64,000 bases of DNA from Nymphalis io (taxonomy: Eukaryota > Arthropoda > Insecta > Lepidoptera > Nymphalidae), in assembly GCF_905147045.1 (NCBI RefSeq), contig NC_065913.1:6250001-6314000 (forward strand), written 5' to 3'. Shown piece after piece: positions 41,716-55,000 of this stretch. Each line of letters starts with the position of its first letter. Within the stretch, counting starts at the first letter, position 1. The notes beneath the pieces are model-generated. The model did no database searches, was not told the origin of the DNA, and saw only the letters and a list, made by a program, of their open reading frames with translations. Position numbers and translations under genes: made by a program.

Positions 41716-43490
41716 ATGAATTAATAAAATTGAATGTGGAATTCTTAACCAAAAAGGATATTTCAGATCAAAGTGGTCAGTACGACAAAACGCTAATTTC
41801 ATATGTAAGGACTTAATAGATGGTTCTTAGTTATAAATTATGAAGATCTGTTAAGTCGTTTGGAGATCATCAGCTCATTAGTTACTTGAAAAAAGGGTCT
41901 TCACATCACCACTACCATCACCATCTTTCACAGGTCCGATTTATTTAAAAATCCTGCCGAAGCGACGCCGCTTCTTTTAAAATATAACCTCACTTTTTAG
42001 AGTTTTTAGATTCTTATGATAGAATGGTTTTCACAAAGGATGTTTAATATAATTATCAATATGTGATAAGGCTTGCATTGAATATACTATCGACTTTCGA
42101 TTTAACCGTTTGTATGCGATAAAGTTTATAAGCAAACAAAAACAAAAAATGAAATAACATTTTAAAAACCATAATAAGAAAACATATAATACATAAACAC
42201 TTTGTTACATACAACAAGAGGAACGGAACTGTTACTCCTTAATACAGATTATTTTATAACATGTCGAGGGGTAACTACACCTGATCGAAATTAAATTAAA
42301 TAGTATAAACCTATTTGTAATAATTACTACGTTCAATCTCTATTACGAATAAAGATTTTATATTATATTGTTAACAAATATCTGTGGATAACAGCACTGG
42401 CAGCACATCGTAACTGTCACGGGCTTCTTTTGTTTATTTTTACTCTTTTAGGCGGGTAATTGTTATCTGTCAGTGTATGTCATCGATTTGTTCGATATTA
42501 TCTGTGAATGTTTTTTATCTCATAATTGGCTAATTTAAATTGGTCCTTTCGTCTACATGTCATTAAAATTAATTGCTTCTCCTTAATTGATGTTTCACTT
42601 CTGTCTTTAAAATATTATATTATTATTATTATTTAGGCTATGAATATAATACATCGTCGGAAAAGTTGAAGCATGAAATTTTGGTATTTATTGTTTGCAG
42701 CTTATAATTGGTCTGAAGTTAAAACTTTCATTGCACTCTCGTTCCTTTAGTCATTAACAATGCGTTCAGTTTTGAAATGAACGTTTTCCGCAATGATAAA
42801 ACGGAACAATTTATTTCCCTTTGAAAGAGAAATGGCTTAGAATTTTTAAATTGTTGAATTACCTGTTCTTCAAATTTGAAGGGTAGTTTCAAAATTTGAG
42901 GTTGCTTTTTTATTTCGTATCGTAGTTTATATTTATAGCCGTATAGACGTATAGGCGTACCAGGTGGTCGATGTGCGCATGTCCTCACCATCAGACATTA
43001 TGTGTGGGCGATATGAGGGTACGGGTAACTCTAACTAACTGACTCAAACGATTTTCTAATCACTTTTGACACAATTATAATAATGATTATGAGTCGTAAT
43101 ACAGTTTCTAGACGTGTTGTCAGTACGGCTGTTGGCACTGAAGTGTCGTGTCGCCAACTCGCACCGACCCATCTAGACTCCGTCGAAGCGTTATGTAAAA
43201 ATGAAAACGCTTGCGGCTCATTGTCAAAACAAATCCCTTATTATTGACATCACCGACATATTCAAAATAGACTAAATATTGTCAAAAATTATCAACAAAT
43301 GTCAGAATTACTGGTTCAGGTGAGTCAGGTCTGATTGTTTGCGATACCCTCTATAATTCTTGAGAAAAACACTACCTTGGGTGTACCTAGTGTAATGCAT
43401 AACCCCGTCTTACCTGGAACCGTCTTACCACCTACACTGGTGACAGGAGAGCTGGTTCATTTGTCACCCAGAGGATGAAAATTGCGTTTA
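41716..43490. other. AT-rich stretch, no gene recognised
   Basis: About 1.8 kb with no recognisable coding frame. The 87-codon minus-strand frame near 42728-42991 shows no known motif. Confidence 0.5.
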
Positions 43491-43585
43491 AAGCATCATT
43501 GGCGCAATGGATTACAGGCTGCTTAGCGATGTAAAAGTCGCAGCTTCGATTTTGACCCCTCGGGCTATTCTCGTTTTCACTCCAA
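43491..43585 (+). mobile_element. SINE E, second copy
   Basis: CATCATTGGCGCAATGGATT, GCTTAGCGATGTAAAAGTCG and the box B-like CAGCTTCGATTTTGACC, then GGGCTATTCTCG. Confidence 0.65.
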
Positions 43586-43723
43586 AAACACAAGGTTTAC
43601 ATTTAATTGAAAGATGTAAATAGAAATGTTAGTAATTTTCTAAAAGCGAAAATTGCTAATATCCTTTAAATAAAAATGCTATCATTATTGTACAGTAATA
43701 TAATATTGTTATGTATGTATATA

Positions 43724-43785
43724 ATACGTATTTAAAAAATATATGTATATATTGAGTTCGATGTTTGTGCTTTTCATATCAGGAC

Positions 43786-43843
<58 letters not shown>

Positions 43844-43891
43844 AGCACAAACATCGAACTCAATATATACATATATTTTTTAAATACGTAT
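43724..43891. repeat. 56-bp perfect inverted repeat around a (TA)n core
   Basis: Left arm 43724-43779 and right arm 43836-43891 are perfect reverse complements over 56 bases (arm centre GAGTTCGATGTTTGTGCTTT). The spacer of 56 bases is CAGGACTTATT plus (TA)n. A second (TA)n run follows at 43900-43953. Confidence 0.95.
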
Positions 43892-43897
43892 ATATTA

Positions 43898-43899
<2 letters not shown>

Positions 43900-43953
<54 letters not shown>
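43900..43953. repeat. (TA)n microsatellite
   Basis: Interrupted TA run directly outside the right arm of the inverted repeat. Confidence 0.9.
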
Positions 43954-43956
<3 letters not shown>

Positions 43957-44174
43957 TTTTATTCCTACATATTTCGAGAATGTTCCCGATACAAACTAAA
44001 AGCTGTGTATAAAAATCATGTGTCGCGATGACATAATCAATTTACTTTCCTATGCGATAACGATTATCGTGGATACGTCTCCTCGTCTCGGAGTTGAAAT
44101 GTAAAAAATATAGCAAAAACTTGAACTTCAGCAAACTACTATGATTACTACGATTTATAAGTTTATGTATAAGG

Positions 44175-44402
44175 ATGTTCGAAAACACTGATGCACTCTC
44201 TATTTCTTCACTCTCATAATCCAATGGGACCAACCCGTCACGACTGGAAAGAGTTTAGGCGCAGGACCAACGGTTCTACGTGCTTTTCAAAGCGTACACA
44301 ATTCCAACTTCCAGACTCCGGGCTGCCATTGACGTTGAAAATTTTTGAAAGAAAAATCCAAAACTTCTTATTGGCTTGGTCTGAGCTTTGATCTCAGGAT
44401 CT
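44175..44402 (-). mobile_element. SINE C, partial
   Basis: TGATGCACTCTCTATTTCTT, CTCTCATAATCCAATGGGAC, GGCGCAGGACCAACGGTTCT, CTTATTGGCTTGGTCTGAGC and GATCTCAGGATCTAC. Both the 3' end and the box A part are missing. Confidence 0.8.
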
Positions 44403-44627
44403 ACTACTACGTTATATTTACCCTTAAACAAACTAGACAGTTTTTTTTTACTTTTGTAATAGATAGATATATCACTTCTTATTTTCACTGCAAGCATTTT
44501 TATTTGCTCATAACTATATATAAAATTACAATATGCTTGTCAATTACGAAGTTATTATGTATAATAATATAACAATGAATGTTATTTTACTGCTAATAAA
44601 CTTACAGCCGTACTTCTTGTTTAGCGG

Positions 44628-44715
44628 GTGATTAGTGAAACACTGTCTTCTTCTTTCAAATATCAAATCAATAATGACAGAAAGAGAGAATCATTGTTTA
44701 ACTAAGCAGTTCTTA
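44628..44715 (-). repeat. Repeat I, copy 2
   Basis: GTGATTAGTGAAACACTGTC, TTCTTCTTTCAAATATCAAA and GACAGAAAGAGAGAATC. It is the reverse orientation of 34275-34350 and 63165-63260. Confidence 0.5.
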
Positions 44716-45379
44716 AGCAAAGTTTATAAGTCAGTCTGTTAATATTTAGAATATTGCAGTAGACGATTAACATTGACTAAGGAAACATCAATTAATCCTA
44801 TCCGAAACCAAATATTCCGTTTATATTCCGTAGGTTAACAAGACCACGTGCTATTACTGGCAACAGCATACGGAAATTTATATACATAACGTACAGACAG
44901 CAGAAACTTCTCATTACTAAGAAACTAATATCCAATTTAATGTTAATAAAAAAAATACGAACTACGTTGCTACAATTTTTTTGCCGGTGGTAAATGCTTT
45001 TGTGCACCCCTCTCATCGCTAATTATTAGTATTTTTGTGCTGTGCCAATCTTATCAATAAAAGCCATAACTCTCGAGCATGGCACTTACATCTGGCAAGA
45101 GTGTTGTCTACAACTAAAAAACAAAAATAATAATAAAAATATAAATAATATTTTTATGCCAACAGTACACTCCATGCTGGGCTTCCCGCAATATTCACGC
45201 GGATGTGGTTCACAGTAAGATTCAAATCTCCACACGGTCTCGATTGCTATCGACCATGCGTCAGCTATTATTGTCATTGCACGTCATGTATGAACTGTTC
45301 AATTATTATCAGATAACGACTGGACCAAATATGGTCCACTAACGAATAATGTACGCTCGTGTAGAGAATAATAATATCT
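44716..45379. other. AT-rich stretch, nothing recognised
   Basis: No gene or family recognised. Confidence 0.45.
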
Positions 45380-48230
45380 GAGCGACCATCTGCTCATCTG
45401 GTGGTAGGATGCTAACATCCGCCTGGCTTGTTACCACCGTACGCATGGTGAAAAACTCGTGAAGTGGCTTGCAGCCGCGTTTCAAGGTCATCAAGCGTAC
45501 AGCCAGTGCCCGAGCGAGTATTTCCGCGATGGATGTTGGTCCAGTGGAGACGGCTGTTGAACCAATGCCGAGGAAAAATGTATTGACCTGCCGGACAGGG
45601 AGACCTGAAGAAACGGCTGTTCCGCTGGCCGCCCGTGGCATAGTACAGGGGCCCGAGCGTGCCTAACCAGCTCGCGAGGCTGCCCCACCAGGCCACGCAT
45701 AATCTCGGGGTGGCCACGCATAATTCCGGTCACCAACCGTCGTGCCGGTTGGTGACCTGAAGGTGAGGTCCCGGCGGCCACTTCCGGGGGGGTTCGGGGG
45801 CCCTTCCGTCCGGCGGATCAGTATATTTTCCCTTTTGGCAACCTTTTGGGGAAACACGCCTCCATACTTTGCCCATCGCTATCGTGGCAATACGTCGCTC
45901 GCTTCACGTCTCTTTTCCTTATTTTTCCAAATGGTAGCGCAACTAAGAAATAACGGTCATTCAGTGGAGCACACCCCCACCATACCCACGCTGTTTGAGG
46001 TCGAGTTCTCTAACATCCGAGGACTCCACGCTAACCTCAACGCTTTCCACCACCATCTCGAGACAGCACGGCCAGCAATGTTGTTTCTATCCCGGTTACA
46101 TGCTTGAAGAATCTTTCAAAACGAAAGCCGGAGTATGCTTGTTCGTCAGGGCGGATGTTTGTTGTCACCGATTGCGCTGTTTGGATGACCCCTCCTTCTC
46201 CATGTTGGTGGTACGTGTGGACCTGGTTCGTCAGAGTCGAGTCTACGTGTGCCTCTACAGATCCCACAATGGTGACTTGGAGACAAGCCGATTATTTGAC
46301 CATCTTAGTCGGGTGGCAGATGCTGCGCAAGAGCAATTTCCTAACGCGGAATTGGTGTTTTTGGGGGATTTTAATGCTCACCACGAATCCTGGTTGAAAT
46401 CCCTCAAAACTGACCATGCTGGAAGAACTGCTCATGCTTTTGCTCTCACACACGACTTGACCCAACTGGTTGATCAGGCCACCAGGATCCCAGACATTGA
46501 TGGGCAAGCGCCTTCTCTACTGGATCTTCTGCTGACTTCTCACCCGGTGGAATATCAGGTTGTGGTTCAAGCTCCACTTGGTTCTTCGCATCACGGCCTT
46601 ATATCTACCAAAGTGCCATAGGCCAAGCTGCCGCCATCAGCGGTATGCAAACGTCGCTTTTGGCACTATAAGTCGGCAGATTGGGACGGTATGTGCGATT
46701 ACTATGCGTCAGTCCCTTGGAAGGAACGTTGCTTCAGTGGGAATGACCCGACAGCTAGTGCCGCTGCTATTGCTGATGAGATAATGTTAGGTAATGTTAG
46801 GAATACTACATTCCTAGCTCAGATCTCATCAGTAGGGGTACGGGTAACCGTTGGTTCACTCGTGAATGTGCCGACGCTGTATCATCTAAGCAGGCGGCAT
46901 ATCGCACGTGGATCAACGGCTGCGTTGGCGGGGCATCTAACATTGACTCACTGAAAGCAAACTACAATAAAAATTCCAAGTCCTGTAGGAAGGCATACAC
47001 GAGAGCGGATGCACAGCGCATTGTACAGATTGGTCATGACCTTATTTCGCATCCCGGGGGCTCCCATAGCTTCTGGCGTCTGATCAAGTCTGTGCAAAAC
47101 AATTTCTGCCAACCTTCGCTGCAACCGCTCAGAAATCCGGACGGATCGCTAGCTCACAGTCCGCAGGAGAAAGCCGATCTCCTGGCTAAGCTCTTTGCCG
47201 ACAACTCCGTGATCGATGATTATAGTGCGCTGCCACCAACAATACCTTCATGTGGCCATACGATGCCTGACATCAAAATCAGGCAACGTGATGTGCGTGC
47301 GGAGCTGCAATCACTTGATATACGGAAAGCTAGCGGTCCCGATGGAATACCAGCCATAGTACTGAAGAAGTGCGCGGCGGAGCTGACAGCTAACACAGGA
47401 GACATCCTGTGTTATCGCGCCTGTTCCAACTTTCTCTCTCTTCAGGATGTGTGCCGGAGGCTTGGAGAAGAGCTAATGTGCAAGTGGTTCCCAAAAAAGG
47501 GGATCGGTCTGACCCGGCAAATTATCGACCAATAGCTATCATCTCAGTACTTTGTAAGGTGATGGAACGGATTCTAAACAACCAACTGATCCATTACCTA
47601 GAAGATCACTGTCTAATTAATGATCGTCAGTACGGGTTTCAAATAAAACGGTCCACAGGTGATCTTCTAGCGTACGTAACACACCTCTGGGGTGAAGCTA
47701 TCGACAAGCATGGAGAATCGTTGGCTGTCAGCCTCGATATCTCCAAGGCTTTCGACAGGGTCTGGCACAGAAGTCTTCTCTCTAAGCTACTGGCATATGG
47801 TCTGCCTGCTCAGCTATGCACCTGGATTGCCAGCTTCCTACACAAGCGTAGCCTTTGTGTTTTAGTAGATGGTTGCGCTTCACAATTCTATGTAGTGATG
47901 AATGCTGGGGTCCCCCAGGGTATATACAGGGTATATACAGGGTAGGGTATATACAGGGTAGTATCAAAGAAATTTGGCAACTCCTTTCTGTGTCGCACTA
48001 CCAAAAAATGGAATTCCTTACCAGCTCACGTGTTCCCCTCCTCTTACAACCCGGGTTCCTTCAAACGAGGCTTGAAAAGGCATCTTGCGGGCCGGCAAGG
48101 CGGGGACGGCTAGTACAGAACATTCTTCCCGACTGTACTGGCCGTCGTCGCGTTTGGACTCTACTACCACTTACCATCAGGTGGAGTAGAGTCATTTGCC
48201 ATCCCAGCGCGTATAATAAATAAAAAAAAA
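45380..48230 (+). pseudogene. Jockey/CR1-group LINE copy 3, long but broken
   Basis: The longest copy of the family in copies 1 and 2. A GC-rich leader of about 600 bases (start uncertain) is followed by the endonuclease. Bases 45985-46090 read FEVEFSNIRGLHANLNAFHH. After a frameshift near 46087, bases 46100-46620 contain RADVCCHRLRCLDDPSF, VFLGDFNAHHESW and a changed SSHHGL where copy 1 has SSDHSL. The linker at 46690-47090 is frame-broken. Reverse transcriptase begins at 47092 with KASGPDGIP, then NYRPIAIISVLCKVMER, a local rearrangement near 47395-47420, and SLDISKAFDRVW. At about 47920 it jumps from the GVPQG codons to the KKFGNSFLCRT region; the YADD block is lost. It ends with the family 3' UTR and A-rich tail. 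Confidence 0.85.
47918..47962 (+). repeat. Short tandem filler at a deletion junction
   Basis: TATATACAGGG occurs three times (47921, 47932 and about 47948) between the GTCCCCCAGGG of the RT ORF and TATCAAAGAAATTTGGC of its C-terminus. Against copy 2 about 780 bases are missing here. Confidence 0.9.
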
Positions 48231-48918
48231 AAATACTTATATATATATATTTTTTTTTCATATAGGTAGGTCATGTGAAGCTTTTTTATTGAAACTTGAT
48301 TTAAACTGGAGCAAGCACCATTATGTTAATATGTGCTTAATTCGTCTGGTGCTCGGTGATGAAGAAAAATATTGAGAGGACGAAGAGAAATTAGCAATAC
48401 GCAATAGTTACTGTAATATATATATTTTTAATTTTGTACATTAAGCAATGGGTGAAGTATGTTTCAAATAATTTTCCTTATATCTTGGGTAAATGTAAGG
48501 ATATTTATTTGATTTTAGTTATTTTGATTTGTTCTATTTCTAAATTCACGTTGAGTCGCTTGTTGCCGGAAACCACAAAAATGACGAAAACATACCGAAG
48601 TGATACATACAACAATATATTAATTTAAAGCTTTGTTCATAAAATATATTTTATTGATCAAATGAAATATTCAACGTGAACTAATTCGATTGTAGATTTA
48701 TTATATTTCTAAAATTAAACAAAAAAAGTTTTTATGTCAGAATTTACGACCAGTTATTTTTATAACTACCCTTTTTGGGTAAATTAAAAAAAACTGGAAC
48801 AAATTGACGTTTAAGACAATAACAGAAATATTTATCCGTCAAAGGACTATAATCTGAATATAAACTGTTGTTTTTAATTAATATAGGCTTAAAAAATCAT
48901 CTTTAATATTATCAGAAT
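48231..48918. other. Spacer before the dynein gene; SINE A scrap
   Basis: Bases 48315-48395 (AAGCACCATTATGTTAATAT, GTGCTTAATTCGTC, GCTCGGTGATGAAG) are a degraded plus-strand SINE A piece. No promoter was recognised. ATTATCAG at 48908-48915 could be a splice acceptor just before the first ATG, so an upstream non-coding or coding exon cannot be excluded. Confidence 0.4.
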
Positions 48919-49086
48919 ATGCACAGTCGGAAGAAAAAGATTAAACGGCATGATGTGGTTTACGACAATACTGAAAGGGATTCGATCCCGAAGAGAGGGT
49001 ATTATTCGGAACTAGTATCCAATATGACAAAAGAAGATGCCTCAAGACAAGTCTTCGCTAAGAAACGTATGAAATTACTTCTCCAG
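48919..49086 (+). CDS. Dynein heavy chain exon 1 (coding)
   Basis: Codons 1-56: a basic N-terminus MHSRKKKIKRHDVVYDNT, ending KRMKLLLQ. Donor GTAATC, phase 0. An upstream TAA at 48904 limits extension unless an acceptor at 48915 is used. Confidence 0.75.
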
Positions 49087-52000
49087 GTAATCTAGGATTT
49101 AAAATTAATTAATTTTGACTCTTAACCGAGAATTGCGGTTTTAAGGCTGACAAGTACTGCTGGGTTTATATATGTTTCATTTGTGTTTATAATTTATCTC
49201 GAGCTTGCTGGTGAAGGAAAACACGTTAAGGAAACCAGCACGTGTTGGGTGAAAATCTGCCCCAACTGTATCCACAAATGTGAAATAAGCTCCTGTCCCT
49301 CTCAAAAAGTCTGGAAACCTTAGCACAACTTTGGGATATTTACATGATTTTACTAGTACTACAAAAAATAAACTCTCAGAGTAGAGCAGCCATTATACCC
49401 AATGGGTAACTTACAGGGTTTTACTTTACATTACTTCTGTAAAAAAGCCAACACATAGAAAAGTCACAAATTACTTCTTCAAAATAATCGTCCAATATTT
49501 TCTGTATTACAAAGTTGTATTGTTTCGATAACAAATCATATCAAATAAAAAATGCTTATGTAAAAATTTAGCTGTATAGAAACTGGGTTTTTTTTTTCAG
49601 CCTTTTGCCGTCCACTGCTGGACGAAAGCCTCCCCCCCATGGGGGGGGGATAGAAACTTACTAATTAATAATTATGTCTTGTTTGCTGTTTCAATTAAAT
49701 GTTCCAGGCAAAGACGGATAAATTAGCACCTATGGTTATGTCACTGCCGAAGCCACAAAAACCAAAGATCCTGCTACCCCCAGGACGCTGGACAACATAT
49801 AACGAAGATGATAGCATAGTTAGTATTGACTTGTCCTCATATATTTATATGGTACTAATTTTTTAAAACAATAATATATAGAAACTTGTTAGGATGAATG
49901 GATCTTGGATGTTATTTGGACGGCTAAACAAAACATCCACATACAAAACACCCGATCTCACATGTGATTCATAAAAAGACTATATAAAGTTACAATAACA
50001 ACAAATAGCCATATTTTTTTATAGGCGGACCCTTGATGGAGTGATCACCAATGCCCATAGACATTGACATTGTAAGAAATGTTAACTATCGCTTACATCG
50101 CCAATGCGCCACCAACCTTGGGAACTAAGATGTTTTGTCCCTTTTGCCTGTAATTACGCTGGCTCACTCACTCTTCAAATCGGAACACAAAAATACCAAG
50201 TACTGCTGGTTAGCGGTAGAATATTTGATGAGTGAGTGGTACCTACCCAGACGAACTTGCACAAAGCCCTACCATCAGTAAAGTAATACGTAAGTGTTAC
50301 ATACGCGTAGTTTATATATTTTAATATAAATGTTCCTATGTAACAATTATTATCTCCTTTTCCGTTCTCTTACGAAACTTGCACCAAAGGTTGTCAGTGA
50401 CAGATCGCTTTAAGCGATAGGACCACCTTCATGCACCGTTTTTTGTTTGATTATTTTTTTCTTTTACTCTTATATTATCTGTTATTTATATGTTGTACAG
50501 TAAAAAATTAAATAAATAAACAAATATAATACATAAAAAAAGTTTTTTGTATGGTTCCATTCGAGTTATTTAACCGCAATAGTTATAGATATATTTTTGG
50601 AATATTACAAATTATCAAAAAATCATTTAGTTGTGTTTCCATTTCTTGTTAAGAAATAATTGTCATAATAAAAAAAATATTATTGAGCTACGAGTAAATC
50701 ATAGGTAATTTAAAAAAGGAATAATATGCAACATAAGGATTTTAATTAAAGATATTGGTACTTAACACATGTATCATTTAAGCAGAGCGTTCTGGTAGAT
50801 GCACATACTTTCTTTCCTAATTAAAACTAAATAAACATAATATATGGCCCAGTGGTGAGAACGCGTGAATCTTAATCGATGATCGTGGGTTCAAACCCAG
50901 GCAAGCACCACTGAAATTTCATGTGCTCAATTTGTTATTATAATTCATCTCGTTCTTGACGGTGAAGAAAAATATATATTATACATAGTTCATATATAAT
51001 ATATATTATACATAGTGAGGAAACCTGCATGTGTCGAATTTCACAGAATTTCTGCCACATGTGTATTCCACCAACCCGCATTGGAGCAGCGTGGTGGAAT
51101 AAGCTCCAAACTTTCTCCTCAAAAAGGGAGAGGAGGCCTTATCCCAGCAGTGGGACATTCACAAGCTGTTACAAAAAAAAACAATATAACGTATGGCGTA
51201 ATAACATTCAATGTTGTTCATAAAAAATAATTATGCTAAAAGCAAAATATCTTCTTCGCGTTGAAAACTTACCGAATGAAATATTTATTTTTATTTCAGC
51301 AATTTCCGTTCGAGACTTTCGTGCCAAAACTTCAATTTTTGAGCGTCGTACTGCCGAAAGAATTGCCGAGATTAGTCAAGATCGAAAGACTTCGTAGGAA
51401 ATTCTTAGCGGCCAATATAAAGGTTTGTTGAAAACTTTGATTTCTTGGATGGCAAAAAATATAATATGAATCAATGTTTTTTGTAGGTATGGAAAATGTT
51501 AGCATTTCTCTTTAAAATAAATACAATTTATAATTTTTTTTTTTTGTGGCAATCTTACCCAATAAAACCACTGCGATGGCCGTCCTCGGCACGGATCAGA
51601 GGCTGCTGGTTCGTGTTGATAAAACGCATCCACGGGAGCTTGGAACCTAACACTACTGTGTGTACTTTTTTAAATTTGTACACACAATTCATTTCTTTTT
51701 TGTTACTTTAATTGTTTTTTGCTACGACTCGCATTGGTGATAAATAATTTGAATCATTTAAACATAGAAAACTTTGATGTGAAATCGTTAGATTTTTTTT
51801 ATTTCCTGTATTGGTTACATATTAAGTAAGTAATTTTAAGTATAGCCAAAAAAAAAATTACTTGATAATAAAACTAATTATTATATATTAATTTAAAAGA
51901 AAATGCTTCGAGAACGTGACATACAACCGTACTTGATAATGCCTCCATCTGAATATAATCTCTCAGACGAAGAATACTACGGCCTATACAGCCCATTTCC

Positions 52001-55000
52001 TAAAATGGATTTGGAATTATTCGATAACACCGAATTTGATTGTAGGTAAGATAAAAATATAGTAATATTTTTTATTATTTAGCATAAATATATAATAAGC
52101 CGAGATGGTAAAGTGGTTAGAACGCGTGAATCTTAATCAATGATCGTGAGTTCAAACCCGAGCCAAGCACTATTGAATTTTCATTGTCTTAATTTGTATT
52201 TATAATTCATCTCGTGATTCACGGTGAAGGAAAACATAGTAAAGAATTGTGTATCAAATATCATTGAAATTCTGCAACATCTGTATTCCACCAACCCGCA
52301 TTGGAGCAACGTGGTGGAGTTAACTCCAAAACCTTCTCCTCAAAAATAACAGAGGGATATTCAAAGGCTGTTACTGTACTATATAAATATATATTTAGAT
52401 AGCACATTTTTAATACAAGAAAAGAAAGGGAAAAGCAATATGAAAATTTATATCTTGTACATAAATTTCGAAAAAGCAAAGCTTAAACTAGCAACCGCTT
52501 GTCATGAACATCGCAAGGCTCGCTGATCTCGCGCTAATTACTCTAAATCAGAACGTTCACATTATGTCGGACCGATATTTTTATCGTTGGCTTGTTGTCG
52601 GGTATTGTCGTTCACACTATAAGCTGCTGGTCCGGATAAGTCATTGCCGTCGATCGGTTCGTCACAAAGCAGTCATTAGTTGGCTTCTGTTTACAATGGA
52701 CGCCGACGACGTACCGGTTGGCAAATGGTATTCGAATAGAAGACAGAAGACAAATAAAAGAAATTCAGGTTTTAATATACATATTATGATAGACGGAGGT
52801 AACGCGTGGACGATACTGATTTTAATAAAAAAAAACAAATATCCAACTTAGCAGCGATTTATTATATCCCTCAACGGTTACAACTTTTATACTGCCTTTT
52901 TTTTAAAAAGACGATGTTGCCACCTTAAAAATATTAAAAAGACAGTTACCACTTAATGGAAAAGTATTTATAAATTATAACAAAATCAATTTAAATATGA
53001 GAAAATAAAATAAATTAAATATACTAATATCCTAAATATACTTCTCAAAAAAGGGGAGCGGAGGCCTTAGCCCAGCAGTGGGACATTTACAGGCTGATAA
53101 TAAATATACTAATATTAATATATGAATTAATTATACATCTACACTACTTGTAGGTAGCTTAGATAGGTTTGTTATACGCAGTAAATTTTACGCGACGTGG
53201 ATATTAAATTTTTGTATTTTTTATTATAGAATCGCTATGCGGACGAGCAATATGGGCTAGCCGATGGTCACCAACGCCCATAAACATTGGCATTGTATGA
53301 AATGTTAACCATCGGTTACATCGCCAATTCGCCACCAACCTTGGGTACTAAGATGTTATGTGCCTGTTATTACACTGGCTCACTCACCCTTCAAACCGAA
53401 ATGCAACAATACCAAGTACTGCTGTTTTGCGGTAGAATATCTGATGAGTGGGTGGTACCTACCAAGACGAGCTTGCATAAATCCCTACCACCAATAAATT
53501 GTATATGTATTGTTCATTTGTCATATTCCACAGTCCTGTCTTCCACGAGAGAAATCAAACTTTTCATATTTATTTGGCGTCTTGAGTGTGAACGGCGGAA
53601 TAAAAATCAATATGCCAATATAATACCGGATCCATCCTCTCCTCTCTCCTTTGAAAGATTTATCGGGTCGCCCAAATGTGAACGGCGCTATTGAAATGTA
53701 TAAGCCAATATATAAATAAATATTTGACACAACCGTCGGTCCGACCTAATGTGAACACGCTCTCAGCCAATTTGTCTATTGATAAAATTCTTTATACGTT
53801 CCACGTGTTGTGGAGTGCTTTACGCTTTTGCGTAACGGAATCATCATATGTATATTTTTCATTTTATAAGTGAATACTGTCATAACTATTTGTATATATA
53901 TTAGATATATAATTGATTATGTATTTTGTTTGAGACTATTGGATTTCTTGTCAGTTCGTCTCGGTGTGCTGGGACAATTCTCTTTAAAGGTTATGCATTT
54001 AAAAAAGAAAGATTATTAGCAATTCCCGTTTTAAGAATTGCTGTTTACCGCCTAGAATTAGGACCCAGGATCAGAACCTACCCTACCCGTGGAACTACAA
54101 CAAACATTTTTTTTTAAATCTCATTACTTTAATTTTATCTTAAAACTAATTCATTTATTTTACTTTACAGAATACCAGAAGAATGGCTAAGTCTTGGTAA
54201 TATAGAAGGGGAACAATATCCATGTCCAGGCCTGGCGTTTATACCCAAGCAAGATGGAAAATCTAACAAGCCAGCGACAGATATTATACAAATTCTTAAT
54301 AACTTATATGAAGTAAGTAAATATATATATAGTATATAATCACACACACATACCCACCCCCACTGTATAATAGTGTGTATTATTACTCGGTAGCGATAGA
54401 TGGCGCTAATTAAATATGTCAGTTTCCTGAATCGCGCTATCTAGTTTCGCTAATGAATATATGTAATGTGAAATTAATTATGTTAAAATGATCACATCAA
54501 ATAAATTAGTGTGAACTGTGGAAAGCTCTTCCTTCGTTTCATTTACCGTTTGATCCTTCGAAATTAGTGCGGCGTAAACACACACACAAACACACTCATA
54601 TTCTTGTTGATACTTAACTATAGAATCTAATATTGTTATGCAAAGCTATACATATATATCGTTACCAATATAATTTCACGTTTTCATTAGCTAAGATTGT
54701 GATCGTTTAAGCGAGAATTCAAATTAAGTCAATTTGAGCGAAGCGACACTGTTCTTAGTATACACTTAAGTGATCGTGACGCACCCATAATATGTATCTG
54801 ATATATCTCTTTGTGATACTAAACTAATAATATACGAGTATACGATACTGATCGTATAAGCTATATTCGTAAAATAAGATTTTATTAGCATACAGAAACG
54901 GTAGTCGTGATTCATACGCTTTGTGTCACTAGACTTTCTCGGCGGAAACGACGAAGGCTTCGACCGGGGTGTAGCCCTAGGCCTGCGGATGCGTAAGGTG

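Larger units (their letters stand above)
52555..53756. mobile_element. Candidate TIR DNA transposon in dynein intron 4
   Basis: The left end 52555-52575 (GTTCACATTA, one variable base, GTCGGACCGA) and right end 53736-53756 are inverted copies with 20 of 21 bases matching. The motif recurs inward: TCGTTCACACTATAAGC near 52608 on the left, and TGTGAACGGCG at about 53591 and 53678 on the right, the latter in degenerate repeats of roughly 65-85 bases. A 115-codon open frame at 52504-52851 has no transposase motif. Size and ends suggest a non-autonomous element, perhaps PIF/Harbinger-like. The class is a guess. Confidence 0.55.

Noticed and set aside
43765..44031. Open frame rich in Ile/Tyr repeats
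   Set aside because: It is a translation of the (TA)n tract and inverted repeat, not a gene.
45339..45857. Overlapping minus-strand frames of about 100 codons in the GC-rich leader of LINE copy 3
   Set aside because: High GC keeps several frames open by chance. None has a zinc knuckle or other known motif, so they were not annotated as ORF1.
52504..52851. 115-codon open frame in dynein intron 4
   Set aside because: It overlaps the left end of a TIR element, has no recognisable domain, and is not in phase with the dynein exons.
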